Assembly (NCBI GenBank): GCA_013400975.1 | Contig: WBMZ01011562.1 | Span: 19,784-83,783 of the forward strand | DNA: 64,000 bases | Direction of reading: 5' to 3' | From: Atrichornis clamosus | Taxonomy: Eukaryota; Chordata; Aves; Passeriformes; Menuridae | Shown: positions 1 through 11,001 of the stretch, in pieces | How the letters are laid out: every line of letters begins with the position of its first letter | Numbering within the stretch: the first letter of the stretch is position 1 | Translations under genes and position numbers: made by a program | Notes under the pieces: model-generated | Told to the model about the DNA's origin: nothing | Seen by the model: only the letters and a program-made list of their open reading frames with translations | The model's database searches: none

Positions 1-341
1 AGGGAATGGTGTGCAGGTCCTGTCACAGGGAATGGTGTGCAGGTCCTGTCACAGGGAATGGTGTTCCTGGTCCTGTCACAGGGAATGGTGTGCAGGTCCT
101 GTCACAGGGAATGGTGTTCCTGGTCCTGTCACAGGGAATGGTGTGCAGGTCCTGTCACAGGGAATGGTGTTCCGGTTCCTGTCACAGGGAATGGTGTGCA
201 GGTCCTGTCACAGGGAATGGTGTTCCTGGTCCTGTCACAGGGAATGGTGTGCAGGTCCTGTCACAGGGAATGGTGTTCCGGTTCCTGTCACAGGGAATGG
301 TGTTCTGGTCCTGTCACAGGGAATGGTGTTCTGGTCCTGTC
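1..341. repeat. Minisatellite, 26/27-bp units in a 53-bp dimer period
   Basis: Thirteen units follow one another without spacers. Each starts AGGGAATGGTGT and ends GGTCCTGTCAC or a close variant. The 26-bp form carries GCAGG after the shared start; the 27-bp forms carry TCCTGG or TCCGGT; a third 26-bp form with TCTGG fills the last two places. The order is A A B A B A C A B A C D D, so from unit 2 onward an A-B/C dimer of 53 bp is the real repeat. Each unit junction carries the near-palindrome CCTGTCACAGG (5-bp arms, one-base centre). The last unit decays at 341. The array may begin upstream of base 1. The open frames it makes in all three forward frames come from the repeat lacking stops and are not genes. 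Confidence 0.97.
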
Positions 342-820
342 CAAACTGCTGTCAGTGCTACATGAACAGGGTGATGCTGCGTCGGATGCTCAAACCGATG
401 TGAAAATCCGAAGGGGCTGATGGGCACAGCCCTCACCTGGAAGTGCAGCTTGTGCCTGCTTTTAAGAACGGCTGACAAGTGAGGCAGAGGAGTTTCTCGG
501 TGACCTGCTCAGCGCCTCGGGCCTCAGAGGTGTGGCTGACTCAACAGAGACCCTGGCGTGGGGAATGGCAGATGCTCTTCCCAGGGTCTGGAGCAACTGA
601 AGTGTTGGGACTGCCCAGGTGCAGAGGTTTCTGCTCACCAGCACCGGCCAGGGGCACGGGAGGCTCCTCCTCTCCAATCTCGTGGTAGAGGGAGCTCTCC
701 TGCTGAACTGGTACATCTCAACAGGATCTGTCAGGGACAGGGTTCAAAACATCCCTGGGGAAAAGGGGAGGAGAAGTGATGAGCTTTCCTTATAGCAGCT
801 CAGAGATCTGCAGGGTTGAC
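342..820. other. Unique interval, no gene recognised
   Basis: Mixed-composition single-copy sequence between the minisatellite and the first CR1. No repeat family, splice pair or domain-bearing frame is visible. Confidence 0.6.
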
Positions 821-1066
821 ATAGAATCATGGAATATCCTGAGCTGGAAGGGACCCACAGGATCATCAGCTCCAACCCCTGGCCCTGCACAGACCCCCCA
901 ACACCCCCACCCTGCGCATCCCTGGGAGCGTTGTCCAAAGGCTCCTGGAGCTCTGGCAGCCGTGGGGCCGTGCCCATTCCCTGGGGATCTGGTCAGTGCC
1001 CAGCACCCTCTGGGGGAGAGCCTTTCCCTGATCTCCAGCCTGACCCTCCTGGCACAGCTCCAGCTC
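821..1066 (-). mobile_element. CR1 LINE 3' end, truncated
   Basis: Reading the plus strand, the element opens with the inverted CR1 tail (ATAGAATCATGGAAT) and the GGAAGGGACCCACAGGATCAT block, then 'CCAACCCCTGGCCCTGCAC'. This is one CR1 3'-end type (type D-like here). It stops at about 1066, where the copy at 5260-5745 continues. Bases 917-1064 match 5372-5519 at 146 of 148 positions by my hand alignment, so this is a young or converted copy. Confidence 0.92.
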
Positions 1067-1236
1067 TTTGGGGCAGGTATTTTCAAAAGGGAACCAAAGG
1101 AGAGGACCAATTCCTCGTCCCTCGGGTGTGGCAGGGGCTGGGGCCCTCGGCTGGGTCGCTCCCGCCCGGCTGTGCCCCGCAGGCTGCACAGCTCCACGGG
1201 AGCTGCTCCCGTCATCACCGAGTGCGAGTGACGATG

Positions 1237-1287
1237 GATCACTGTGGTTATCATCATGATCACTGTGGTTATCATGATCACACTGTG
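1237..1287. repeat. Short tandem duplication, 21-bp unit
   Basis: GATCACTGTGGTTATCAT occurs at 1237 (followed by CAT) and again at 1258. A third, partial copy starts at 1276 with a two-base insertion. The tract is rich in TCATGATCA half-palindromes. No function is evident. Confidence 0.85.
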
Positions 1288-2354
1288 TGCGGGACTGCAG
1301 CTGCCAGAACTGATAATCTTCCGTAATAATCACCTCATACCCAATCTTCTGGAATCGTGGCACCTAACAAGAGATTACCTTTCCACATCCTTTCCCTAAC
1401 TTTATGGTGGTCCGCAACAATTGTTAATTGCAACTCATAATGTTTAAATATAATTGACTGAATATTTTATACAACAATATTTAAATATTATTAATCAATA
1501 TTTTAATAGCAAACAATATTTAAAACGTATTCACTGCTACTGCAAATCATCTCAAAGCTAAATGTTGATTTTTCCTTGATGTGAGAGTTTCACCATTTCT
1601 GGTTCTGGCAGAAGGAACTACACTGCTGGGAAAGTTCTTCCCCCTGTGAGCCCCGCTTTGTTATTGGTTTGTTATTGTTGTGTTAGTATTTCCATCAAAA
1701 CATCCTTGAAGGTAAATCACAGCCACTGATGCACCAGTGAGTGTTGAATCCAAAGGTTGTGTGAACAAACACCCCCCAGCACTGGCGCACATTCCTGAAC
1801 ACAAGTGACTCCTCACCCTCTAAACCATAATATTTAACATCACATCATATTTTGGAATGAAAATTCTTCATCTGCTTGGTCAGAAGTCATTATTAATCAG
1901 AATTACATTTTTATATTATCTTCTTTTCTTATCCCTATTTAACAGAGAAACTACTGAGGATCACAGTTCTTCCCACGGATTTTCAGGGATAAAATCAGCC
2001 AACCCAGGGGAGAGAAGCCATTTGCAGAGTGCAGAGAGAAATGGGAGGCAGCTGCCCAAGCAGTGGTGTTGCAATATCCTCTGTGCCAAAGTCTGCATTA
2101 CACAGTAATGATATTTAAAAGGGAGATTTAAAGAGAAATTTAAATAAAAGTAAGAGGACCAAGGAGAACAGTTTAGAAAATATAATTTTCAAGCAGATTC
2201 CTTGTTTTATGACAGAATTTTGAAGTCTCTGAGAGGATTTGTTTATGTGGCAGAACCTGAGGTACCCACCTGCTGCTTCCCCTGGATCTGCACCAGCCCC
2301 AGACAGAGGACAAAAGGGCAGCCTGTGCTTTTCCTCAAATTGCACACTCTGCTT
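1288..2354. other. Unique interval with AT-rich core
   Basis: The core at about 1436-1530 is strongly A+T-rich and holds three CAATATTTA/T words at 1475, 1496 and 1514. The rest is single-copy with no recognised gene. Confidence 0.6.
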
Positions 2355-2443
2355 TAGTTTTTTCTTCTCTCTTCTACTAAATCTTTTTCTTTCTCCCTCT
2401 CCACCTGCTTCTTCCTTCCCTTCCCTGCTTCCTTCTCCTCCAT
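2355..2443 (+). repeat. Long polypyrimidine tract
   Basis: The tract is nearly all C/T and is interrupted mainly by TACTAAA at 2375-2381. From there to TAG at 2444-2446 there is no AG dinucleotide, as expected for a distant branch point followed by an AG-exclusion zone. It may equally be simple low-complexity DNA. Confidence 0.7.
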
Positions 2444-2446
2444 TAG

Positions 2447-2503
2447 CTCAGAGGCTTCGCGCACCCGCTCGGCTGCACCTGCTGCTCTGCGGTGCCTTTC
2501 CAG
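2447..2503 (+). other. Candidate 57-bp exon between strong splice signals
   Basis: The segment starts just after ATTAG at the end of the 2355-2443 pyrimidine tract and ends in TTTCCAG followed by GTGTGT. It is 57 bp, a whole number of codons, has no stop in any of the three forward frames, and is GC-rich compared with the tract before it. A branch-like TACTAAA lies about 66 nt upstream of the acceptor AG. I recognise no protein in any frame, so a non-coding exon or pure chance remain open. Confidence 0.3.
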
Positions 2504-3997
2504 GTGTGTTACCTACGGCCCTGCCCCCGGAGCTGCACAGCAGGGGGACCACGAGGAACAAACCTCCGGGAGCAGCACAGAACACACATTTGGTCCTGAG
2601 CAGAGCATCTCCCCGCCATGCGGTGACAGGCTCTGGCATCCACTGCGCCAGGGGAATGCTGTGTCCCTCTCTGCCCTCCCTTCCCACGGGGCATCCTGCA
2701 TCCCCTTCCACACGGAGGGAGCCGAATCTGTGGGAACACCCCAGAACTACCTGCCATCACCTGCAAACTGTCTGTCATCTTCCCCAGCCCGCCGGCTGGC
2801 AGGACCTGCACAGCTCAGCGCGCAGGTGACGTCCTCGCAGAGCTGTGAAATCCGAGAGCGTTTGAAGCACAGCTCAGTAAATGCACAGAGCACCGACAGC
2901 TACAGATCCAGCTGTTCCAGCTGCTCTCCAGCTGCTGCTCTCGAGAAGCACACACAGACACACTGTCACCGGTCTGGAGTGGCTGATGTCTGCAGAAAGC
3001 CTCCCATGCTCCCTGCCCTCCAGCTGTGCCCTCCCTTCCCGTTATGAATCCTGCTCCTTCTGGCAGCAGCTTTTAGGCATGTTTTGGCCTGTCTTGCTCT
3101 CCCTCCTGCCTTCCCTGTGGATCCCCTGACTGCCAGCAGCGTGAGGAAGCTCCAGCCCGCACCGTGCAGCATCATTTTCATTCCACTCCTGTCCTCAGAT
3201 AAGCCGGCGCTTTGGCACGGACTCAACCCAGATCCACCGGGGCAAGGCCCCGGCCCCTCGGCACCTGGCCAGGGCACTGTGCGGTGTCTGAGACATGGAG
3301 ACCCCCTGGGGGACACGGGGGTGGGGGGGCTGTGGCCGTGCCCGGAGTGCTCTGCCCGTCGGAGCCCACCAACCCCTGGCCCTGCAGCCCCGCTCCAGCA
3401 CCGTGACCCTTCCGCGAGAATTCTCCATCTGAGGCCCTCTCCCCCAGTCTAGACCAGATGCCTTCATGGTGTAAATATTTGCCCCAAATAATCCTCTATT
3501 TAAAAAAGAGCCCTAAAATCTTCTGGAGCTGTACCTGACCCAGAGCACCCCGCGCAGCTCCGGCCGTGCCTGGGACGCCCGGGGAGAGCCGGCGGGCAGA
3601 GCCCCTCCGAGGAGAGCAGTCGGTGTGGGAGCTCAGGTGTTTGCACACTCCTACTGGGTTTTTATTTTTATACTTCTGATATCCAGCCATCACTGAAAAT
3701 ACACTGACAGCACTCGTACGGAAATATGGAACACGCACATGGGAATGAATACAAAATAAGTTGGTTAATATCAGTGCTATTACAATGAATACTTAATTAA
3801 CTCATCATAGCAGCACACTCACAGAGAAGTGTTCTCACTGATGGTAAAGTGCTAAATCTCCAAATGAACACCTACGGACACATGTATGACAGCAATATAC
3901 AAGGAATCAATTGTCTCACATTTATAAAAAGGAACTCTTTCACATAGGAAAAAAGAAATAAAAAAAAGTAAAGCAAAGCTATTTCTTCTCTGTCTCT
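2504..3997. other. Unique interval with G-run and A-rich tract
   Basis: At 3308-3329 three close G-runs (5, 5 and 7 G) could form a quadruplex. At 3949-3972 there is an A-rich tract just before the next CR1. No gene is recognised. Confidence 0.6.
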
Positions 3998-4110
3998 GAG
4001 CACCTTGGTCTAGGGGAAGGTGTCCCTGCCCATGGCAGGGGGTTGGAATGAGATAGTCTGTAAGGTCCTTTCCAACCCAATCCAGCCTGTGATTCTGTGA
4101 TTCCATGATT
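3998..4110 (+). mobile_element. CR1 LINE 3' end, 5'-truncated
   Basis: It reads GGAAGGTGTCCCTGCCCATG, then AAGGTCCTTTCCAACCCAA, and closes with the ATTCTGTGATTCCATGATT tail. Only the last ~110 bp of the element is present. Confidence 0.93.
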
Positions 4111-5259
4111 TTAAATTTTTTCTGATGCTATCACCACACCAGCCAAAACCTTGAGAAATTTTGACACAAGAGAAGGAAACAGGGCCCTTCCAAGTATTCA
4201 GCTTGTCATGTTGCATTTTCACCTGGGCACTGTACTTTCATTACCAGCCTTACTGGTGGTCTCTAGTCAGCACTTTACTGCCCTGTGTCCACTTAGGACT
4301 GTTTCCATAGTGAACTTTGTAAATACCCATATGGAGGATAATTTGGCCTGAAATCTAAATGCAAACTCATAGATCCTGATTATGGGGGCAGGAACCATAT
4401 GGCAAAACAGGAACTGGGGAACAGGTGCTGAACTGGAGGTATTTCCTGCAGTGCCAGCACCGGTGGGAGAGGAAAAGGGCTCACCCAGCTGGCAGGGAGA
4501 GCAACCTCCTCACATATCCACCTCCAAAGGCTGCAGGAAGCAACTGGAAGAGTCATCACTGCTCTACTGGATCCAGAACCTGGGGAAAATAATGCTGAAA
4601 GGAAATAGGTGAGTTATCATGTTTCCTCTCTAAAGGGAAAGAATAAAATGTTAATGTACCCCAAAAGGTGCAAACATCACTAAAATAAAGTAAAAATCCC
4701 CTTTTTCTCTGCAGAATAAAAGAAACCCCCATTTTTCTCTGCAGCCAGACTGTGCTGTGTGAAGGCAGACGTTTCTGATGGCAGGACAGGTCCCAGCTGC
4801 ACGATGGCCCTGGGCAGCAGCACCTCACACTTGGGTGCCAGAGCTCTCCAGGGCTGGCGTGGGATGTCAAGCACAAGTGTTTTCCAAAATCTTTCCCAGC
4901 TAAACCCTGATTATCTCAAAAGCATTATTTCTTGCTTGGACAATGTTTACAGCCTCGTGAAGCACCAAGGAATTGTTTGTTTCCGGGCTGCTGCTGCAAA
5001 GAGCCATTTGCACTCCTGGCTGTGTGCTTGGAGCCAAGCAGGGATCAGCCAGCCTGGAACTCACCCTGGATGTACCCCAGAGCAACAGGGTGATGGTGAT
5101 GGTGACAGCTTCCACAGGAACACGGCAGTGAGGTCACTGGAGAGCTGCAGTTATTAACCTGATAGGAATTCCTCTGAACTGAGGGAAGAATCGTGTAAGA
5201 CTTGAGTGAAAAACATGCACTAATAATGTGAAACTTCACTCAGACAAAACCTGAAATCT
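4111..5259. other. Unique interval, no gene recognised
   Basis: Apart from the duplicated acceptor-like unit at 4684-4744, which is listed separately, this is single-copy sequence. A GTGATG run at about 5089-5105 is too short to call. Confidence 0.55.
4684..4744 (+). repeat. Tandem duplication of an AATAAA/acceptor-like unit
   Basis: Two adjacent units, 31 bp (4684-4714) and 30 bp (4715-4744). Each begins AATAAA and ends TTTTTCTCTGCAG. Each copy therefore carries a poly(A)-type hexamer and a complete 3' splice-site-like end. No matching donor is obvious. Confidence 0.8.
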
Positions 5260-5745
5260 TAGAATCATAGAATCACAGAACCACAGAATCTCCAGAGTCG
5301 GAAGGGACCCACAAGGACCACCAAGTCCAACCCCTGGCCCTGCACAGACCCCCCAACAATCCCCCCCTGTGCATCCCTGGGAGCGTTGTCCAAAGGCTCC
5401 TGGAGCTCTGGCAGCCGTGGGGCCGTGCCCATTCCCTGGGGATCTGCTCAGTGCCCAGCACCCTCTGGGGGAGAGCCTTTCCCTGATCTCCATCCTGACC
5501 CTCCTGGCACAGCTCCAGCCCTTCCCTGGGCCCTGTCCCTGGTCCCAGAGAGCAGAGGTTGGAGCTGCCCCTCTGCTGTTCCTCGGGAGGAGCTGCAGCC
5601 CTCGGGTGAGCTCTGACCTCAGTCTGCTCCAGCTGAACAAACCAAGTGCCCTCAGCCGCTCCTCGTATGGTCCCTTTAGACCCTTCACCATCTTTGTGTC
5701 CCTCCTTTGGACAATTTCCAACAGCTTTAGATCTTCCGTATAAGA
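5260..5745 (-). mobile_element. CR1 LINE, long 3' fragment
   Basis: The inverted tail (AGAATCATAGAATCACAG) lies at the left. The fragment then runs through the GGAAGGGACCCACAAGGACCA block, CAGCACCCTCTGGGGGAGAG, and on to TAGACCCTTCACCATC and CTCCTTTGGACAATTTCC near its right end. At ~485 bp it is among the longest CR1 fragments here and the same type as 821-1066. Confidence 0.95.
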
Positions 5746-7703
5746 GACTTCTCCCTGGGGACAGAAGAACATGGAGAACTCATTAACCATGAAGCCATAA
5801 AGCAATTAATAGCCCCTCCCTGTGACTGAGTGACCCAGCAAGGAAGGAGATTTCTCAGGACCCGGCTCCTTGTCCCTGGGATGAGCCTCAGGCTGTGCTT
5901 TGGGAGGTGACCTCATTGCTGCCAGAGAAATGCAGAAAAGAGGCACAGGGACTGTGTTTGGGGGGACATGGAAGTGCAAGTGAATAAAAAGGAGTTTGTT
6001 TCCTATAGCTGGAGCAGCCACAGCCCTTTGCTGCTGCCCCACCACCCCCAGGGTGGGTCTGGGGACTTGAGGTATGCCCTCAGGCTGGGGAGGCTCAGCA
6101 AGGAGGGACAGTACCAAGGACAGACAGTGCCATGTGCCATGCCCAGGCAAGAGGTCTGGCTGATGTCACATGGCCTGGCATCCTCTGCATCATTGTCTGT
6201 GAGCCCCTTTTTCCTTCTCCTGTTGTCTCTCTCCTTAAAATGTCTCTAATAAAAGACATTTTAATTAAATACCTTACAGGGTCAAACACTTTCCTTGCTG
6301 GGACCTACAACAGCATCCATGAACCACTCCCATCCCCAAATCCATCTGCTGTGCTTCCCTTGGACACGATGGGATGTGGTGATGTCTCAGCAGAGTGGTG
6401 CTGGTCACCCCTGAGCCCCCAGACGGGGAAGCTGAGGATCCAGGGTGTGTGTTCAGCTCAGTGCTCATCTGTGAGCAGTGGGAAAAGGTCTCCTTTTGGG
6501 TTTCTGGCTGCCAGTCAAGCAAAGGAAAGAGAACATGATACCATTTCTCACCCCCAGTATTGCTGTTTATACATGGACTCCAAGAAGAAGACGGGAGCAG
6601 CAGATATGGGTTATCAAAGGGACCTGTTCCTCCCTGGCTGCCTGACCTCCCATGAACCATCATTTCTCTGGGCCTAACCTGACCTTTCCAGAAGTGCAAA
6701 TAATACCCCACCTCGGGCCAGCGTTCACAGGTTTGATTTTCCTGGGCAGCTGGCTCCTGCTGCTCTCGGCTTTTGCCGTACATTTCTTCACATATGTACG
6801 ATCCGATCCAAGGGAGCATCTCCTGATGACTGACTCTGTAATTTGCCGTTTTCTCCTTGGGAAAAAAACCACTTTACAGATTAACAATCAAGCTAACAGC
6901 TTCTGTTGTGGATATGAAAGAACATTACCCTTGTGGCACACTGGAGTCCCACAGTTCTGTGGCTTCATAACCGTGCGACGCTGCCCGTCTGCTGGCAGAC
7001 AGGCAGGGCAGGCTCTGATGTGGACTCACTTAGATGTTTCTGAAATTAAATTTATTGTTCCTGAGAGAAAAGAAACCTTATTTTTCTCTGTGCCAGATCA
7101 GAACCAAAGGTCTGTATTCCTCTAGGTCTTGCAAGCCCTTTATTTTCAGCCTGTTTTAGTTTTGTGGCTTTACGTTTTGGGAGCCCAGTGACCTCAGGGC
7201 AGCACAGGGAGAGCCAGTGTGTGGTGAGCTGGGCTGGGGTGGTGGGGAGGCTCCCCGAGGTTCTCTCTGGGGGCTGTGGGCAGAGCTGAGGGCACAGAGC
7301 AGGAGGATGGAGCCCTCCCAGCCAGAGCTCTGCCGTGCAGGGACACCTGTCAGCACGTCCTGGCTGGCTGGGCGGCAGTCCTACAGAAACGCCCCTGGGC
7401 TGCGTGTCCTGAGGACACGGGCACTGTGAAACCCTGCAGGCGTCTCCAGGCTCTGCCGTCCAGTTGCTCTTACACAGTGCTCCTGTTCCGCGGGGGCAGA
7501 CGGGGCACAGGCAGCTTTTGCTGCAGCACGGGAGGGAAGTGTGGGCTGCCCAACGCCCTGGGAAAAGCGCCTTTGCCACGCACTGGCATTTCCTGCCCTT
7601 CCAAACACTGCTGTTGGGAAGGCAGGTAACGAGAGCCTCTCAGGGGAGCAGGAGCTCTTCCCCTCTGCTCTGTGCTCCAGCCGTGCCCCACAAGTGCTTT
7701 GCT
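5746..7703. other. Unique interval, no gene recognised
   Basis: Single-copy sequence containing the hairpin at 6235-6264. The frames at 6132-6677 and 6274-6819 lie on opposite strands over the same DNA and show no domain. Confidence 0.55.
6235..6264. other. Perfect 11-bp hairpin with AATAAA in the loop
   Basis: TTAAAATGTCT (6235-6245) and AGACATTTTAA (6254-6264) are exact inverted repeats around an 8-nt loop. Bases 6248-6253 of the loop are AATAAA. The arms are AT-rich. A poly(A) signal displayed in a loop is possible, but no transcript is identified. Confidence 0.8.
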
Positions 7704-7908
7704 GCACCTTCCACTATCCCAGGTTTCTCCAAGCCCTGGCCATCCTGGCCCTGGACACTTGGAGGGATGGGGCAGCCACAGCTTCTTTGGACAATCTGTG
7801 CCAGTGCCTCACCAACACCACAGGGAAGAATTTCTTCCCAATATCCTATTTCAATCTACCCTCTTTCAGCTCAAATCTATTAAAATTCATCCCCTCTCGT
7901 GTCTCTCT
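7704..7908 (-). mobile_element. CR1 LINE 3' region lacking its terminus
   Basis: It carries CACCTTCCACTATCCCAGG, GGGATGGGGCAGCCACAGC and GAAGAATTTCTTCCCAATAT in minus-strand CR1 order. The terminal GGTTGGAAGGGACC block and tail are missing on the left, so the copy is truncated at both ends. Confidence 0.9.
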
Positions 7909-9392
7909 TCCCCCAGCAGGATCAGATACCTTGAGCCATCAGTGCACTGGAAGTCCTGGGCTTCATTCCTGAGCTCTCGGGCCAGGCTCAATACTGCAGC
8001 TTTTAGTCCTGAAGCAAACATCACTTCCTTCAGCATGGAGTACTCCGGAGTGCTTTTAGAAAGCTAAACAATCTGATGGAAAGATTTTTCAAGGCATTTT
8101 TAAAACTGCTTTTTTGGTTCCTTTAGTGCTGACACATCTCCAGAGGCTGTGTCTCGATGATTTAGTGTCTCCACACATCCTCACGGATGTGGTGCTGTGT
8201 CATCCTCCAGAAATCCTGGAAACATCACTTACCTCCAGCTCCCAAACCCGCTGCTCCACAGTCACACCTGCCATTCAAGCTGATGCTGGGCTTAGAGATC
8301 CCGAATTCCTCTGAACCATCCTCCAGTTCTCCTACACCTACTTACAGTTGGGTCCTTTCCCATGGGATGTGGGCAGGGTTGGGGCTTGTCATGATCCCTG
8401 AGGTTAAAATGAATTTCGTACCCCTGTCCATGCAAATACTGCGAAAAGAATGAAAGGCAACATCAATAGCACTGCAGACAAAATATCTTTAAGAAAGAAA
8501 TTGACCCCTCTGTGAAGACACGTGCAGGGTATCCACACACATGTCCAAAGGCACACACTTGCCATTCCCCGGTTGCTCACTCATTTTTTCCAGGACAGGC
8601 TCCCACAGTGCTGGTGCTCCTGAGGAAGCCTTTCCTTGCCTTCCCCCATGCCCAGGCAGTGCCAGGCTGCGTCGTGCCTGTGACACCCCATTTTGGACAG
8701 GCAGGATGCTGCCTGCTGGCCTTCCCATACACTGTCCTGTCCCCCAGCCCCGCGGCCAGAGAGTGGCCGGAGGGGAGGAGCTGCTGGGAGGAGCTGCTGA
8801 GAGGAGGCTGCAGCCAGTGCTCAGGGGCTTGGCCCTGGCCACTGTTCCTTTTCTTCCCCCCTTCCTTCCCATACTGATTTGCCCATTTTTCACATGGGCT
8901 GTAGGATGCAAATGTGATGGTGGCTGATGATGGGCTGCGTTCCCTAAAGGCTGGAGTGAGGAACAGGATGAGTTTATGGACCCCTGAGCATCCTTTGCTG
9001 GTAAAACATCTGCTTTTACCTTCTCTCTGGAGTTTTCCCTTTTCGGCCCCTTTCAGGAAGGGCAGAAGCTCTGCACATCGGATCCCTGCATTCTCCATGG
9101 GATCAGGCATTGGCATTTCTGAACTTGGCCTGGGAATGCAGCCGCTGCCCGATGCCTCCCCGTGAGCCCAGCAGTGAGTCAGGAGGCCACAGGCAATGGG
9201 TTGGAGGAGAAATGTCTGGCCCTCTGTTGCTCCCCTCTCTCTGGGATGATCAGCTATTGCTGATTCCTGCCAGCTCTCAGCAATGACACTCCATGAAACC
9301 AGAGGACAAAGGGGTCTGTGCGGGGAAGAGGCAGAAGAGTTGGAGAAAGCGACCCCAGACCCACCTTTTGTCTCATCCTTCGGGATACACCT
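7909..9392. other. Unique interval, no gene recognised
   Basis: Single-copy sequence. A pyrimidine-rich run lies at 8838-8868. Opposing frames near 8500-8930 cover each other and show no recognisable domain. Confidence 0.55.
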
Positions 9393-9430
9393 CCATCCCT
9401 GGAGGTGCTCAAGGCCAGAATTCTATGATT
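9393..9430 (+). mobile_element. CR1 remnant with internal deletion
   Basis: CCATCCCTGGAGGTGCTCAA followed by GGCCAG is joined directly to AATTCTATGATT. In an intact element about 130 bp lies between these blocks, so the 3' UTR is deleted and only its edges remain. Confidence 0.6.
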
Positions 9431-10976
9431 TTGGGAAGAGAAGAGGGATTGGATTCCTACCGCAGGCTTCAGGAAAAGGGGTGGGTGCTGTGGCAGGTAC
9501 AGGAGTGCTCACTGCAGGAAGCTACCTGCCAAGTGAATTCCAGAGACGGGGTGATCCCTTCTCCCTGCAGACACTGGCCCCAGCCTCTGGAGCAGTCAGG
9601 ACTCGGCAGTGCTGGCCAAAGGACCCCACTGTGCAGGCACACAGACTGGACTCACCAGCAGCCAGAGGTTCTCCCTGCCAGGGAACACAGATTATTAAAC
9701 CTCAGCCAGTATTCACTGTGGTTCCTTTCTTTCATCAACTCTCCTCTCCAATATTGTGTTTTCTGTTCTTTTGGGAAAGCAGTGCACTGTTTAATAAGAA
9801 GAAGGGGTTGCTTTGGTACACTCCAGGATTGATGATTGACTCAGACTTTTTTAATAATTCAGCTGCAAGACAGACCCTGAGTACCCACAGCACCCAGAGA
9901 ATGCCCTGGAGGAGAAAACAGATTTGCAAGGTTTTCCTGCTGGGTGCTGGGGGCTGAGGCTGCTTCCAAGGCAGCTGGGAACAAACCCACCTGCCTGTCC
10001 TGAAAAAAGGTCATTCCACCTGGGGCTCAGCTCATTTAGCGCCAAAGCAGGGAACAGAGTGAAGCCAGTGAGTGAAATACCCAACACAGAGAGCAGAGGG
10101 GGTGAAGACTGATCCCAATGTGTGGAGCGTATCCATCACAATGTGTTTGAACCTGACACTTCCAGAGCCAGGAGATTTCCTTTGAGAGCTGGTTTCTAAA
10201 TGGAGTTTGGCTTAGGGATGTGTGACCTTTGCAAGCCCACAGAAGCAGGAGAAACCCAGTGTTCTCCCCATGTTCTGCCTTTGCTGATCCCTGGGTTGTT
10301 GCAGTTGAGATGATTCTGACCCAAAGCAGACAAAAGACAGGGCAAGGTTCCACTAACAGCCCCCAGTGACACTTCTCGTGAGGAGTTTCCCAAGGAGCAA
10401 CACAAGGCAGGTCTGGCAAACACCTTTCTCATCAGCAAACCCTTCCCTGGGTGTTAGGCCAGCAGCAGGACGTGAAGATCCTCCTCACAGCTACAGCAGC
10501 CGCTCACTGTCCTGGCCCTTGAAGAAAAGCCTCATCCCCCTGCTCTTCCTCAGTCCACGCTCGGGTCCCTCTGCTGAGGGCGTGCATTTCCTGCTGCTCC
10601 AGGAGGGGCTGTTAAATACGGGCTTTCAGGATTCTTCTGTAAGGCAACAGGACTTCTGCTGACTCGTGCAGTTTCACATTCACATATTTCCACGAATTTC
10701 ACAGGCAGGGCAGCCTGCAGGGCTGTGAGCCACAGTGAGGCACGGGAGCAGGATGTCCTGAGGGGCAGGGTCTGAGCTACCCACCACGGACACAGAAATG
10801 TTCTTCACAGTGGCTTGGGGATGCCAGCATGTCCTGGTAACCGCGGGGATTAGCAATCTGCAGGCAGCACATGAGGAAAACAAGGATGGATGTTTTGGGA
10901 ATGCAATGGAGTGGATACATCCTGAAGAATTAGGGGAAAATGATTGTTTTATCTTTTCTGACATTAGCAGCACAGG
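9431..10976. other. Unique interval, no gene recognised
   Basis: The 224-codon frame at 9283-9957 starts before the CR1 remnant and reads through it. It has no domain I know. Nothing else stands out. Confidence 0.55.
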
Positions 10977-11001
10977 CACACACACACACACACACACACA
11001 C
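10977..11001. repeat. (CA)12 microsatellite
   Basis: About 12 uninterrupted CA dinucleotides. Likely length-polymorphic. Confidence 0.97.

Noticed and set aside
1..341. CRISPR-like direct repeats
   Set aside because: Units are contiguous with no spacers, and the context is vertebrate.
6..420. Three overlapping forward ORFs of 119-130 codons
   Set aside because: They are the three frames of the stop-free minisatellite. No domain, and no splice or promoter signal.
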